64,000 nt of DNA from Prevotella koreensis (GCF_003977605.1 NZ_RYYU01000001.1:1812539-1876538); one strand, 5' to 3'. Shown: positions 17,622-25,875, counted from the first letter of the stretch. Notes: generated from the letters alone by a model not told the origin. Numbers and translations are program-made.

Positions 17622-18659
17622 TCAGTTGTCTGAAAACAAGACTTGAATCAATGTCTGGCCAACCGCTTTGAGAGTGTTGTGGTCGATGTGGCTCATGTCA
17701 TCGCTGATGGTATGCCACGTCGGGCCGAAGGAACTCTGTTCGCAGTCGGGATAATGAGCAATGATGTCGGCAGTCGGTATCTTCATGTTTTCATTCACGG
17801 GTATATGGTCGTCGGTTACGTAACCACCGACCTTGTCGGGGAAATAACTTCCAAAGCCCACAACCTTTGATGCGGCATGTATCTTCTTCACTATCATAGG
17901 TGCAAAATTTATCGACATGCCCTCTTGGTAGAACTGTGCACCTTGTCCGCCTACCATGTCGAGCAATATGCCATACGTCGCTTCATAACCGCTACGATGC
18001 GGATTCTTCGACCAGTACTGCGCCCCCAATGCCCATGTGTCGCCAGGATCGGGTACGTCACTCCACTGCGGCATGCCATAATCTTCGGCATCGAAGCAGA
18101 CAAAGTCTATGCCCATGTTGAGCGAGTCGGCCTTGTTCACTATACGTGCTATCTCTAACATCATCGCCACTCCCGATGCTCCGTCGTTTGCTGCCATCAC
18201 CGGCGTATGCCGGTTGGCAGAGTCAGGGTCGTTGTCAGCCCACGGCCTGCTGTCCCAATGTGCGCACAGCAACACGCGAGTGCTGTTCTCCGGTTTGTAG
18301 GAAGCAATGATGTTGGTGCATTTAAGAGTCTTCCCATCCCATGCTTTGATGTCGAACTTCTGTTCTGTCACGGTGCAACCGTACTGCCGGAACCGGTCTG
18401 CTATCCATTTCCCGCATTTGTCATGCGCCTCCGAGTTCATCGTTCTCGGCCCGAAGTCGCACTGAACCTTGCAGAAGTTATAGGCACTGTCGGCGTTGAA
18501 GTCGGGTCCCACCGGTGTCTGTTTCACGAGTGTTTCCCCATCATTGGTCTGCTTGTTGGTGCTGCATCCGTACATCAATGGCATGAATATGATTACCACA
18601 CACACGGCGAAAGCAAGCCCTGCTGTTTTTAACTTATTACATATATACATGGTGTTCAT
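17622..18659 (-). CDS. M28-family glutaminyl-peptide cyclotransferase-like lipoprotein
   Basis: 345 residues from the ATG at 18659, which overlaps the upstream TGA (ATGA); a second ATG at 18650 is equally possible. The lipobox LMYGC ends a membrane-spanning signal. The zinc and active-site pattern is that of mammalian-type (type II) glutaminyl cyclases in the M28 fold: LLCAHWDSRPWADNDPD, AANDGASGVAMMLE, CFDAEDYG, and a distal DHIPVNE region. Homologues in Porphyromonas and Prevotella convert N-terminal glutamine of exported proteins to pyroglutamate in the periplasm. In many of these proteins Gln directly follows the signal peptide, as in several proteins here (…AQ|E or A|QS). An aminopeptidase role cannot be excluded. 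Confidence 0.8.
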   Translation of the reverse strand: MNTMYICNKLKTAGLAFAVCVVIIFMPLMYGCSTNKQTNDGETLVKQTPVGPDFNADSAYNFCKVQCDFGPRTMNSEAHDKCGKWIADRFRQYGCTVTEQKFDIKAWDGKTLKCTNIIASYKPENSTRVLLCAHWDSRPWADNDPDSANRHTPVMAANDGASGVAMMLEIARIVNKADSLNMGIDFVCFDAEDYGMPQWSDVPDPGDTWALGAQYWSKNPHRSGYEATYGILLDMVGGQGAQFYQEGMSINFAPMIVKKIHAASKVVGFGSYFPDKVGGYVTDDHIPVNENMKIPTADIIAHYPDCEQSSFGPTWHTISDDMSHIDHNTLKAVGQTLIQVLFSDN

Positions 18660-20410
18660 TTCTTTGTTGCTGCTGATTGTACTTGTGTCATCACCCTGAT
18701 CCAGTTTCCGCCCCATATCTTCTGTATGTCGCGTTCGCTGTATCGGTGTGCCATGAGGTGGCGGGTGAAGTTTATCATCTCCGACGCATCTGCCATACCG
18801 CGCACTCCACCGTCGCCATCGAAGTCGGTTCCTATTCCTACATGGTCTATCCCCATTACATCAATGGCATGTTCAAGATGCCTGAGAGCATCTGTCACGG
18901 TGGCCTCGCCCTGCGAACGGAGGAATCCCGGATAGAGCGTTATCTGTGCCACGCCACCCTTGTCGGCAAGCACGCGCAACTGGTCGTCGGTGAGATTGCG
19001 CGGATGATCGCACAATGCGCGACAGTTGCTGTGACTGCACACCACCGGCAGGCGACTCAATTCTGCCACATCATAGAATGTCTTCTCGCCGGCATGCGAA
19101 AGGTCTATCATCAGTCCGTAGTCGTTCATCTCCCTCACAACATCTCTACCGAACTTGCTCAGGCCGCCATGCGTGTTGCATCCTTTGGCTGAATCGCAGA
19201 TGTCATTGTCCCCATTATGGCAAAGGGTAATATATACCACGCCACGCTGTGCGAAGTGACGCACGTTCTGAAGGTCGTGACTGAGTGCCAATCCGTTCTC
19301 TATGCCGAACATCACCGACCGTCTGCCCTTCCGCTTATCTTCGTAAAGGTCGGCAGCGGTGCGTGCAATACTCAGATAATTGCGGTTGTTCTTCACTATC
19401 TCTTCTATCTTGTCGAAGATAAGGTCGGCATATTGCGTAGGACCTGCCACATCGAAAGCCACCTTTTGCGAGAACATCTCCCCAATCTTGGGCTGTGGAA
19501 GATAGGCCGCCATTATCACCGCGTCCTGCCTGCCCTCGGTCATCTTATGCAGGTCGTAGAGTATTCTTGGGTCGCGTTGTCCGAAGTTTATTCCTTTCGG
19601 GAAGAACATCGGGGTGTCGCAATGGGTGTCGAGCGTAAGCACGCGGCTGTGTATCTGTTTGGCGAGATAGAAATTCTCGGCCTCTTCTACAAGCCACCTG
19701 AACAGCGGTGCGCCCTCCGGCAGCCATTCGGGATGCCACTGCACACCGAGTATCGGTTTGTATTCGCTGCTCTCTATCGCCTCTATCACACCGTCGGCGG
19801 CACGTGCCGACACGTAGAAACGCTTACCCGGGTCGGCCACTGCCTGATGATGAATACTGTTTACGAACAACTTTTTCTCGCCATCGAATATCCGCTGCAA
19901 CACTGTTCCCGGCTCCACATTCACACTATGTGTCAGTTCTTCGCGCGGCGCATCTTGCGAATGTTTTATGTTCGAGATCACATGCTGCTGCACTTTCCCG
20001 TCGAGTGCCACCACCAATGTCTGTATGCCGCGGCATATTCCGAGTATCGGTATCTGTCTGTTGTATGCCAGTCGGGTGATGAGAAGTTCCGGAAGGTCGC
20101 GCATGCTGTTGATGTTGCTCAGATTCGTCACCGGCTCTTCTCCTGCCCATAGCGGGTTGATGTCGGCCCCGCCGGTAAGCATCAGTCCGTCGATATGTTC
20201 CAGTGTTGACACTATAACATCTCTGTCATCCACCGGAGGTATCAGCACCGGTGTTCCGCCTGCTTCCACAACAGACAGGTAATAACGGTCTGCAAGTCGC
20301 GCATCACGCTCTGCATAGTTTGTCGTGATGCCTATCACAGGCCGGCGTTTGCCCTCCGGATACTGCGCATAGAATTTCTCCAAATGGCATTTCAAGTCGT
20401 ATGTGCGCAT
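18656..20410 (-). CDS. Fusion of C26 glutamine-amidotransferase-like hydrolase and M19 dipeptidase
   Basis: 584 residues in two parts. Residues 24-245 are a PuuD/peptidase-C26 domain: LMLTGGADINPLW, nucleophile Cys126 in LGICRGIQ, and His226/Glu228 in GVQWHPEW. Residues about 254-580 are an M19 renal-dipeptidase domain: metal ligands in LDTHCDTP (His263, Asp265), HSHAGEKT-like DLSHAGEKTFYD, PVVCSHSNCRALCDHPRNL and DHVGIGTDFDGDGG. C26 enzymes split gamma-glutamyl bonds; M19 enzymes cleave dipeptides, including cysteinyl-glycine. Joined, they could process gamma-glutamyl peptides such as glutathione in two steps (inference). No signal peptide is seen. The gene overlaps the M28 gene by 4 bases. 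Confidence 0.9.
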   Translation of the reverse strand: MRTYDLKCHLEKFYAQYPEGKRRPVIGITTNYAERDARLADRYYLSVVEAGGTPVLIPPVDDRDVIVSTLEHIDGLMLTGGADINPLWAGEEPVTNLSNINSMRDLPELLITRLAYNRQIPILGICRGIQTLVVALDGKVQQHVISNIKHSQDAPREELTHSVNVEPGTVLQRIFDGEKKLFVNSIHHQAVADPGKRFYVSARAADGVIEAIESSEYKPILGVQWHPEWLPEGAPLFRWLVEEAENFYLAKQIHSRVLTLDTHCDTPMFFPKGINFGQRDPRILYDLHKMTEGRQDAVIMAAYLPQPKIGEMFSQKVAFDVAGPTQYADLIFDKIEEIVKNNRNYLSIARTAADLYEDKRKGRRSVMFGIENGLALSHDLQNVRHFAQRGVVYITLCHNGDNDICDSAKGCNTHGGLSKFGRDVVREMNDYGLMIDLSHAGEKTFYDVAELSRLPVVCSHSNCRALCDHPRNLTDDQLRVLADKGGVAQITLYPGFLRSQGEATVTDALRHLEHAIDVMGIDHVGIGTDFDGDGGVRGMADASEMINFTRHLMAHRYSERDIQKIWGGNWIRVMTQVQSAATKK

Positions 20411-20425
20411 GTTTTCTTTGTTTTG

Positions 20426-20511
20426 TTTAACCCAAATCGTTCATCAGAGTCCTTGACTGATTTTGTTCGCTTGTTGAGCAGATGTGCTGACGTTCTAATT
20501 ACCGATTGGAA
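20426..20511 (+). repeat. MITE-like element, copy B (short form)
   Basis: It runs from TTTAACCCAAATCGTTCATC to TTCTAATTACCGATTGG, with the inner motif TTTTGTTCGCTTGTTGAGC. The ends are imperfect inverted repeats. It fills the gap between the fusion-enzyme start and the stop codon of the Lrp-type gene, ending 2 bases from that stop. Confidence 0.8.
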
Positions 20512-20512
20512 T

Positions 20513-20980
20513 TTATTTTCCCTCGGTTACTACCGGCACTTCCCTCTTGATGCTTTGTTCGAGCGAAATGAGCGTTTCCGTAGCCACAACTCCGTCAATG
20601 CTCTGCATCTTGTTGTTGAGCAAGTCCATGAGTTGTCCGTTGTCGCGTGCGTATAGTTTCACAAGCATTGTGTAAGGCCCCGTAGTGAAGTGACACTCCA
20701 CTATCTCCGGGATATGCAGCAGTCGCTCAACCACCGTCTTATACATACTCCCGCGTTCGAGCGTAATGCCCACGTAGGTGCATGTGTTGTAGCCGAGCGA
20801 CTTCGGGTTCACGTCGAAACCACTGCCTGTAATCACCCCGTTTTCAATCATGTGTTGAACGCGTTGGTGAATGGCGGCACGACTCACGCCACACTCTGCT
20901 GCCACATCCTTGAATGGCATGCGTGCATTGCTTGAGAGGAGGCTCAATATCTTAGTATCGAGCGCATCTATTTTCTCCAT
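20513..20980 (-). CDS. Lrp/AsnC-family transcriptional regulator
   Basis: 155 residues with the standard layout: an N-terminal helix-turn-helix (ALDTKILSLLSSNARMPFKDVAAECGVSRAAIHQRVQHMIENGVI, residues 6-50) and a C-terminal RAM/AsnC effector domain (about 75-150; TYVGITLERGSMYKTVVERLLHIPEIVECHFTTGPYTMLVKLYA). Such regulators bind DNA as octamers and usually respond to amino acids. Lying between peptidase genes and three prolyl isomerase genes, it could sense peptide-derived amino acids; that is inference. It begins 4 bases after the stop of the FKBP gene at 20984, so it is probably in the same operon. Confidence 0.92.
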   Translation of the reverse strand: MEKIDALDTKILSLLSSNARMPFKDVAAECGVSRAAIHQRVQHMIENGVITGSGFDVNPKSLGYNTCTYVGITLERGSMYKTVVERLLHIPEIVECHFTTGPYTMLVKLYARDNGQLMDLLNNKMQSIDGVVATETLISLEQSIKREVPVVTEGK

Positions 20981-20983
20981 TCC

Positions 20984-21895
20984 TTAATCGTTGTTCTCGA
21001 TGCCCAATATCTCTACGTCGAAGATGAGCGTGGCATAAGGCTTGATGTCTTGGCCTGCACCGCGCTGTCCGTAAGCAAGGTTCTGAGGAATGAACAACTG
21101 CCACTTAGAGCCTACCGGCATCATTGTGAGAGCCTCTGTCCAGCCTTTTATCACCTGATTTGGTTTGAAAGTAACGCCTGTGGCATCATGTCTTGCACTG
21201 GCATCGAACACTGTTCCGTCGATGAGTCGTCCCTCATAGGTTACGCGCACCTTGTCGTCTTCCTTCGGCACAATGCCCGTTCCTTCCTTCAACACCTTGT
21301 ATTGCAGTCCGCTTGGCAGAACCACCACACCTTCTTTCTTGGCATTCTCGGCAAGGAAGTCTTCGCCTGCTTTCTTTACTCTTTCGTTTGCTTGCTCTTT
21401 CAACTGCATCATCTTCTCGCGCGAAATCTGCTGTGCCTGTTCGTTTGTAATCAGTGCCTGTTTATCGCTTATTCCGCTTACGAATGCCGAGAGGAATGCG
21501 TTGCGGTCGAAAACGAGTGTCGCGTCGGCAGCCTTGATGTCTTTCTCCATCGATGGAATCATTGTTTTTGACACCTGTAATCCTATCGAATGGCCTGCAA
21601 AGCGTGCCGCTTCCTCCTCTGTGAGTTGTGTGTTTGCCACACTCAGGAATCCCTCGATGAAAGCGTCCATATATGTAGTATCCACCTTTAGTTGGTTTGA
21701 GATGTACGATTTCAGTCCATTGCTCTGTGAGAATCCCAGTGCATAGCACAGAGAGTCGATGCCGTTTGTCAGAATCACCGGTTGCAATGTCGTAGTCTTG
21801 CAGTTCTTGTTTTTCTTGTCTTTCTTGGCTGCTGTCGCCGTTGTGACGGTCGCACCGGCAATGATGAGCATTGCCAAAAGTAATGTCTTTTTCAT
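20984..21895 (-). CDS. Exported FKBP-type peptidyl-prolyl isomerase (FkpA-like, 1 of 3)
   Basis: 303 residues with a cleavable signal peptide (1-22). An FkpA-type dimerisation N-domain (about 45-175, LCYALGFSQSNGLKSYI) precedes a C-terminal FKBP domain (about 205-300): VRVTYEGRLIDGTVFD, VIKGWTEALTMMPVGSKWQLFIPQNLAYG and ATLIFDVEILGI. It catalyses cis-trans isomerisation of prolyl bonds and acts as a chaperone, here in the periplasm. It is the middle-downstream member of three consecutive FKBP genes and is followed within 4 bases by the Lrp-type regulator. A MITE-like element separates it from the next FKBP gene upstream. Confidence 0.92.
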   Translation of the reverse strand: MKKTLLLAMLIIAGATVTTATAAKKDKKNKNCKTTTLQPVILTNGIDSLCYALGFSQSNGLKSYISNQLKVDTTYMDAFIEGFLSVANTQLTEEEAARFAGHSIGLQVSKTMIPSMEKDIKAADATLVFDRNAFLSAFVSGISDKQALITNEQAQQISREKMMQLKEQANERVKKAGEDFLAENAKKEGVVVLPSGLQYKVLKEGTGIVPKEDDKVRVTYEGRLIDGTVFDASARHDATGVTFKPNQVIKGWTEALTMMPVGSKWQLFIPQNLAYGQRGAGQDIKPYATLIFDVEILGIENND

Positions 21896-21917
21896 GTTTC
21901 TATTTCGTTTTTTATTG

Positions 21918-22087
21918 TTAAACTCAAATCGGTCATTTGAGTCTTTGACTGATTTTGTTCGATTGTTGAGCAGATGTGCAGCCGTTTCATCGAAAGCGTA
22001 GCGGGCTACGGCGAGATGTAATGGCAGCGAAGATGCCGGTAAGCGGACTAAAGCAGTTAAGGACTCTAATGACCGATTTGGGTTAAA
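21918..22087 (+). repeat. MITE-like element, copy C (long form, best-preserved ends)
   Basis: 170 bases bounded by inverted repeats: TTAAACTCAAATCGGTCATT on the left, AATGACCGATTTGGGTTAA on the right. The inner block (TCATCGAAAGCGTAGCGGGC … GCGGACTAAAGCAGTTAAGG) is shared with copy A. It carries no ORF. It lies between two FKBP genes, ending 11 bases from the stop codon of the upstream one. Confidence 0.85.
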
Positions 22088-22098
22088 TTAGTGTTTTC

Positions 22099-22977
22099 TT
22101 ATTTCTTTTCTCCCAGCGAAACGAGTTCAATCTTGAAAACGAGAGCCGAGAATGGCTTTATCTGGCCGGCCTCACGTGGTCCGTAAGCCTGATCCTGAGG
22201 TATGCAAACCTCCCATACGCTGCCCACAGGCATGTGGAGCAAAGCCTCGGTAAATCCGGGGATTACCTGATTTACGCGCATCGGCACTGCCTGTCCGCGC
22301 TGGTAAGAACTGTCGAATACTGTTCCGTCGATGAGTTTTCCCTCATATTGCAGAGTGACTAAAGAGGTGTCTTTAGGCAGAGGACCGTTGCCCTCTTTGA
22401 TAACGGTGTAGTAGATACCCTTGTTGAGTTTCTTCACACCCTCTTTCTTTGCATATTTGGCAACAAACTCTTCGCTCTTTTTCTTGTTGTCGCCATACTG
22501 CTTCTCCATGCTCACGGCCTTGATTTTGTCCATCTTTACCTGCACGGCCTGCATAGCCTGCTCTTGGGTCATGAGTCCCTTGCCACCCTGAACGGCTGTG
22601 GCAAAACCTGCCATGAAGTTCTTCAGAGAGATTGTCTGTGTGGAGTCGTCGCCGAAGAGTTCCTGATTGATGCCCTTCACCATTTGGTTGCTGATCTGCT
22701 GACCAATCTGCAGACCTGCCATATAGGCATTCTTTTTCTTGTCGTCACCGGCATTCACACCCTCGTTCACACCCTTGAGGAAGTCGTCCATATAAGCGGT
22801 GTCAACGCCGAGGCGCATTACGAGATAGTCCTTCAGACCGTTTGTCTGTGCCATACCGATGGCATAACTCAGAGTGTCGAGGTCTGTTTTGAGGTCGGCT
22901 TTTGGTGCCGCGTTGTCACAAGCCGTAAAAGAAGCGGCAGCAATGGCAATTACAGCCACGAAAGATAATTTTTTCAT
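22099..22977 (-). CDS. FKBP-type peptidyl-prolyl isomerase lipoprotein (2 of 3)
   Basis: 292 residues with a lipoprotein signal (SFTAC, modified cysteine at residue 20). The N-domain has LSYAIGMAQTNGLKDYL and a long helical linker rich in K and E. The FKBP domain (about 195-288) has VTLQYEGKLIDGTVFDSSY, VIPGFTEALLHMPVGSVWEVCIPQDQAYG and FSALVFKIELVSL. It should be anchored to a membrane and fold proline-containing periplasmic or outer-membrane proteins. It is clearly paralogous to the gene at 20984, but more divergent than a recent duplication would give. Confidence 0.92.
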   Translation of the reverse strand: MKKLSFVAVIAIAAASFTACDNAAPKADLKTDLDTLSYAIGMAQTNGLKDYLVMRLGVDTAYMDDFLKGVNEGVNAGDDKKKNAYMAGLQIGQQISNQMVKGINQELFGDDSTQTISLKNFMAGFATAVQGGKGLMTQEQAMQAVQVKMDKIKAVSMEKQYGDNKKKSEEFVAKYAKKEGVKKLNKGIYYTVIKEGNGPLPKDTSLVTLQYEGKLIDGTVFDSSYQRGQAVPMRVNQVIPGFTEALLHMPVGSVWEVCIPQDQAYGPREAGQIKPFSALVFKIELVSLGEKK

Positions 22978-23093
22978 TGTTCTGTTTTTTTTATTTTTAT
23001 TGGTTTATTTTCTTTTGTTTCCGATGGATTTCTGACTGACATTAATATGCCGGCCGTCAGCAGCCACGATATGTGAACAGTATGCCGTAGGCG

Positions 23094-23699
23094 TTACAGC
23101 ACCTCAAGCAGTTCTACATCGAACACGAGTGTTGCGAATGGAGGAATGCTTGCACCTGCTCCGTTTTCGCCGTATGCCAGTCTGTAAGGAATGAAGAAAC
23201 GTGTTTTTCCACCCTCTTTCATCAACTGCAGTCCCTCGGTCCAGCCCACAATCACACCGTCGAGTGGGAATACTGCCGGCTCGCCGCGCTGAACGCTCGA
23301 GTCGAACACTGTTCCGTCGATTAGGAATCCCTCATAGTGGCAGCGCACTTGGTCGGTAGCCTTCGGCTGCTTGCCGGTGCCTTCTTTCAGTACGGTGTAC
23401 TGCAAGCCGCTTTCTGTGGTTGTCACTCCTTCTTTCTTGGCATTCTCTGCGAGATATTTCTCACCCTCTGCCTTTGCCACCTTGCCTTTCTCTGCACGCT
23501 CAGCCTGCAATTTCTGCTCCTGTGCCGCAAAGTGTTTCTGCACGATTTCTTGTGCCTCGCGGTGTTCCATCTTCAGTGGTTTGTTCTCTATTACATCTCT
23601 GATTGCGTCTGCAAAGTCGTCGATGTTCAAGCCTTCTATGTTCATCTGTGCCAACTGTCGGCCTATACCGAGTCCGAGCCCATAACTAAGTTTGTTCAT
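23094..23699 (-). CDS. FKBP-type peptidyl-prolyl isomerase without signal peptide (FklB-like, 3 of 3)
   Basis: 201 residues with no signal sequence: the protein begins MNKLSYGLGLGIGRQLAQMN, directly in the FkpA/FklB N-domain. The FKBP domain (about 105-200) has QVRCHYEGFLIDGTVFDSSV, VIVGWTEGLQLMKEGGKTRFFIPYRLAYG and ATLVFDVELLEVL. It is probably cytoplasmic, in contrast to its two exported neighbours, so the cluster covers three locations. A good promoter lies just upstream, making it the first gene of the series. Confidence 0.92.
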   Translation of the reverse strand: MNKLSYGLGLGIGRQLAQMNIEGLNIDDFADAIRDVIENKPLKMEHREAQEIVQKHFAAQEQKLQAERAEKGKVAKAEGEKYLAENAKKEGVTTTESGLQYTVLKEGTGKQPKATDQVRCHYEGFLIDGTVFDSSVQRGEPAVFPLDGVIVGWTEGLQLMKEGGKTRFFIPYRLAYGENGAGASIPPFATLVFDVELLEVL

Positions 23700-23742
23700 T
23701 CTTTTGCTTTAAAAATAAGATTGTTAATATAAATATAGGTTG

Positions 23743-23774
23743 CAAAAGTAGTAATAAAATTCATTACATGCAAA
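23743..23774 (-). promoter_or_regulatory. Promoter of the FKBP gene series
   Basis: On the minus strand TTTG (complement of 23771-23774) and TACTTTTG (complement of 23743-23750) are 20 bases apart. Initiation would fall about 40 bases before the start codon at 23699. Confidence 0.65.
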
Positions 23775-23837
23775 CAATAATCTGTTTATTATAATCATTT
23801 AGCAATCTTTTCTATGACGAAAGATATGCCATGGAAA

Positions 23838-23928
23838 ACCAATCCGGGCGAAATTGCAAAGCAAAATGGGCGAATTTGAAAAGTAATTTCGCCCATTTTG
23901 GTCAGCAATTTCGCCCATTTTGCTCTGC
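23838..23928. repeat. 22-nt-period GGCGAAWTTG repeat with hairpin (copy 2 of 4)
   Basis: Two direct units (GGGCGAAATTGCAAAG and CAAAATGGGCGAATTTG) are followed by two inverted units (TAATTTCGCCCATTTTG, CAATTTCGCCCATTTTG). The arrangement is therefore a two-by-two palindrome. It occupies the divergent region between the FKBP promoter and the gene at 24351. Confidence 0.85.
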
Positions 23929-23973
23929 TAAACATATGCTTTGGGAAACCCGAAGAGAAACCATTTGGTTTTC

Positions 23974-24120
23974 TTTAAACCCAAATTAGTCATTAGAGCC
24001 TTGACTGATTTTGTTCGATTGCCGGCAGCACATCTGCCGGCAATCGAACAAAAGAATTATGGAAGCATTACATCAATAGCAAATCTAAGTAAATGTGTTA
24101 TAATTAAACATCAGGTAATA
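23974..24120 (+). repeat. MITE-like element, copy D, with inner perfect hairpin
   Basis: The left end is CTTTAAACCCAAATTAGTC. Inside, 24009-24053 is a perfect 20-bp stem (TTTTGTTCGATTGCCGGCAG, 5-base loop CACAT). The right part (GCAAATCTAAGTAAATGTG and on) is shared with copy F at 37092 rather than with copies A and C, so two right-end types exist. Confidence 0.75.
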
Positions 24121-24197
24121 GAAACTATGGCAGGAGCGTTAGCAATTCATGTCCTTGCTCTTCTAATCGCACCATCAAAGAAATACATTAAGAAATA

Positions 24198-24229
24198 TTT
24201 GGTATTAAGAAATAAATTTACTATATTTG
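24198..24229 (+). promoter_or_regulatory. Promoter of the repeat-protein gene
   Basis: TTTG at 24198-24201, 20 bases, then TATATTTG at 24222-24229, followed by C. This is a good match to the Bacteroidetes promoter, leaving a leader of about 115 bases before the ATG at 24351. Confidence 0.7.
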
Positions 24230-24350
24230 CAAAAGTTAGATACATTAATCTATACAGAAAAACAAATATCCTAATCAGCAAACAAATGCCCGATCCTCCG
24301 ATTTGGCGTTGGCTTTAATGGGTAGTTTCAATAGTGAGATATTACTAACA

Positions 24351-25763
24351 ATGAAATCAAAAATACTAAAGAATGTGTATGCAACCATCGCTGCACTGTT
24401 CATCGCACTGTTCGCCATGCCCACCATGGTGCAGGCAGAGACTTACGACCTTAAAATTTGTGGCACGGCTGTAACTTCTGACAACTGTAACGACCTTTCC
24501 GTGATTGAAGGTGTAAGAGGAACGGTAAAGTACGACCCGGTCAACAAGGTTCTTACGCTGCAAGATGCTACAATCAGTAGTTCTGACTACAATGCCATTG
24601 TTTCGTTCATCGACGACTTGACGATAAAGGTTATTGACAGAAACCACCTTGAAACTACAGACAAAACAACTGTCATTGCCTATAAGCCGCTGAGTATCAC
24701 AGGTGACGGATTACTTGAAGTGAGAAGCGTTGACGACAGTGCTATTATTTTAGAGAGCACCAACCTCACCATCCAAGACTGTGCCGTGAATGCTGAAGGT
24801 GGGAAATGGGGCATAGCGGGAAAGTATGGCAATAACGAGAAATTGTCTGTCATAAATGCTATGGTAAAAGCCATAGGAAAAGAATGCGGTTCTATCTGCC
24901 ACATCGCCGAGTTATATCTGGAGGACTGTAATATTTTTGAGCCTTCAATAGCATGGTTTAATGAATCAGAGCACGCTGTAGTTATGAACGGAGAAATAGT
25001 AAAAAGCGAGGTGATGATACTGAATTATATGGTATATAACCTTAAAATCTATGGCGAGTATGTAACTTATGTAAATTTTAACGACCTTTCTGTGATTGAC
25101 GGTGTCAGCGGAACAGTGAAGTATGACCCGATTGCCAGGGTTCTTACGCTGCATGATGCTACAATCAGTTGTTATAGCGGCGATGCCATTCATTCTAACA
25201 TTGACGGCTTGACGATAAAGATTATTGGTACAAACAACATTACAACAGAAAACAGTTCAACTGTTAAAGCCTATAAGCCGATGAGTATCATAGGCAGCGG
25301 AGTTCTTAATGTGAAGAGCAATGCCGAATGTGCTATTTATGTAGAAGGAACCGATCTTACAATCGAAAACTGTACCGTGAATGCTGAGGGTATAGATTGC
25401 GGCATAGCAGGATTAGAGGGAGAAAACGAGAAGTTGACCATCAGAAATGCCAAGGTAACAGCCTTAGGTACAGAAAAAGGTTCTATCCGCGACTTCTCCG
25501 AACTCAATATGATAGGCTGTTGCATCACCGAGCCTATGGGAGCATGGTTCAGTAAATCAAAGCACGCTGTAGTTCTGAATGGAGAAATAGTAAAGAGCAA
25601 GGTGGTGATTGATGAAATTCCTGCCGGCGTTGAAACTCCTGTTTCCGACAATACAGGCGTACAAGGCACATATACCCTTAGCGGTATCCGCCTGTCCGGT
25701 GAACCGGAAGACCTTCCAAAGGGCGTTTACATCGTGAACGGTAAGAAAGTAGTGAAGCCATAG
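24351..25763 (+). CDS. Exported two-repeat beta-helix-like protein with sorting-type tail
   Basis: 470 residues from the ATG at 24351, where a signal peptide begins (residues 1-24, ending VQA); the longer upstream frame lacks support. Two homologous blocks of about 195 residues follow. Each has DLSVI.GV.GTVKYDP, LTL.DATIS, LTIK.I, then LTI..C.VNAEG, LT/S.(R)NA.V.A.G and EHAVV.NGEIVKS. The short regularly spaced strands suggest a right-handed beta-helix like those of adhesins and carbohydrate-active proteins, but no catalytic signature is visible. The C-terminus ends DLPKGVYIVNGKKVVKP, the sorting-type tail shared by several exported proteins in this window. Function is unknown. Confidence 0.85.
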   Translation: MKSKILKNVYATIAALFIALFAMPTMVQAETYDLKICGTAVTSDNCNDLSVIEGVRGTVKYDPVNKVLTLQDATISSSDYNAIVSFIDDLTIKVIDRNHLETTDKTTVIAYKPLSITGDGLLEVRSVDDSAIILESTNLTIQDCAVNAEGGKWGIAGKYGNNEKLSVINAMVKAIGKECGSICHIAELYLEDCNIFEPSIAWFNESEHAVVMNGEIVKSEVMILNYMVYNLKIYGEYVTYVNFNDLSVIDGVSGTVKYDPIARVLTLHDATISCYSGDAIHSNIDGLTIKIIGTNNITTENSSTVKAYKPMSIIGSGVLNVKSNAECAIYVEGTDLTIENCTVNAEGIDCGIAGLEGENEKLTIRNAKVTALGTEKGSIRDFSELNMIGCCITEPMGAWFSKSKHAVVLNGEIVKSKVVIDEIPAGVETPVSDNTGVQGTYTLSGIRLSGEPEDLPKGVYIVNGKKVVKP

Positions 25764-25790
25764 ATAAGGCTTGCAGGGGTACGGAACATC

Positions 25791-25875
25791 GAATTCTTAG
25801 ACTCTATGAAATGTCAGCACATCTGCTCAACAATCGAACAAAGTCAGTTTGGGGCTCTAATGACCGGTTTAGGAT
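25791..25875 (-). repeat. MITE-like element, copy E, abutting an IS relic
   Basis: In reverse orientation it corresponds to short copy B: CAGCACATCTGCTCAACAATCG, then TCTAATGACCGGTTTAGG. Its outer end joins directly to transposase-like sequence after the 22nd codon of that relic, so the element seems to have inserted into, or recombined with, the IS. Confidence 0.75.

Noticed and set aside
19217-20152. 311-codon open frame on the plus strand
   Set aside because: It is antisense to the C26-M19 fusion gene, whose catalytic motifs are clear; its composition is that of a shadow frame.
23838-23928. CRISPR-like regular spacing of the 22-base units
   Set aside because: Units are contiguous with no unique spacers, some are inverted, and no cas genes are present.
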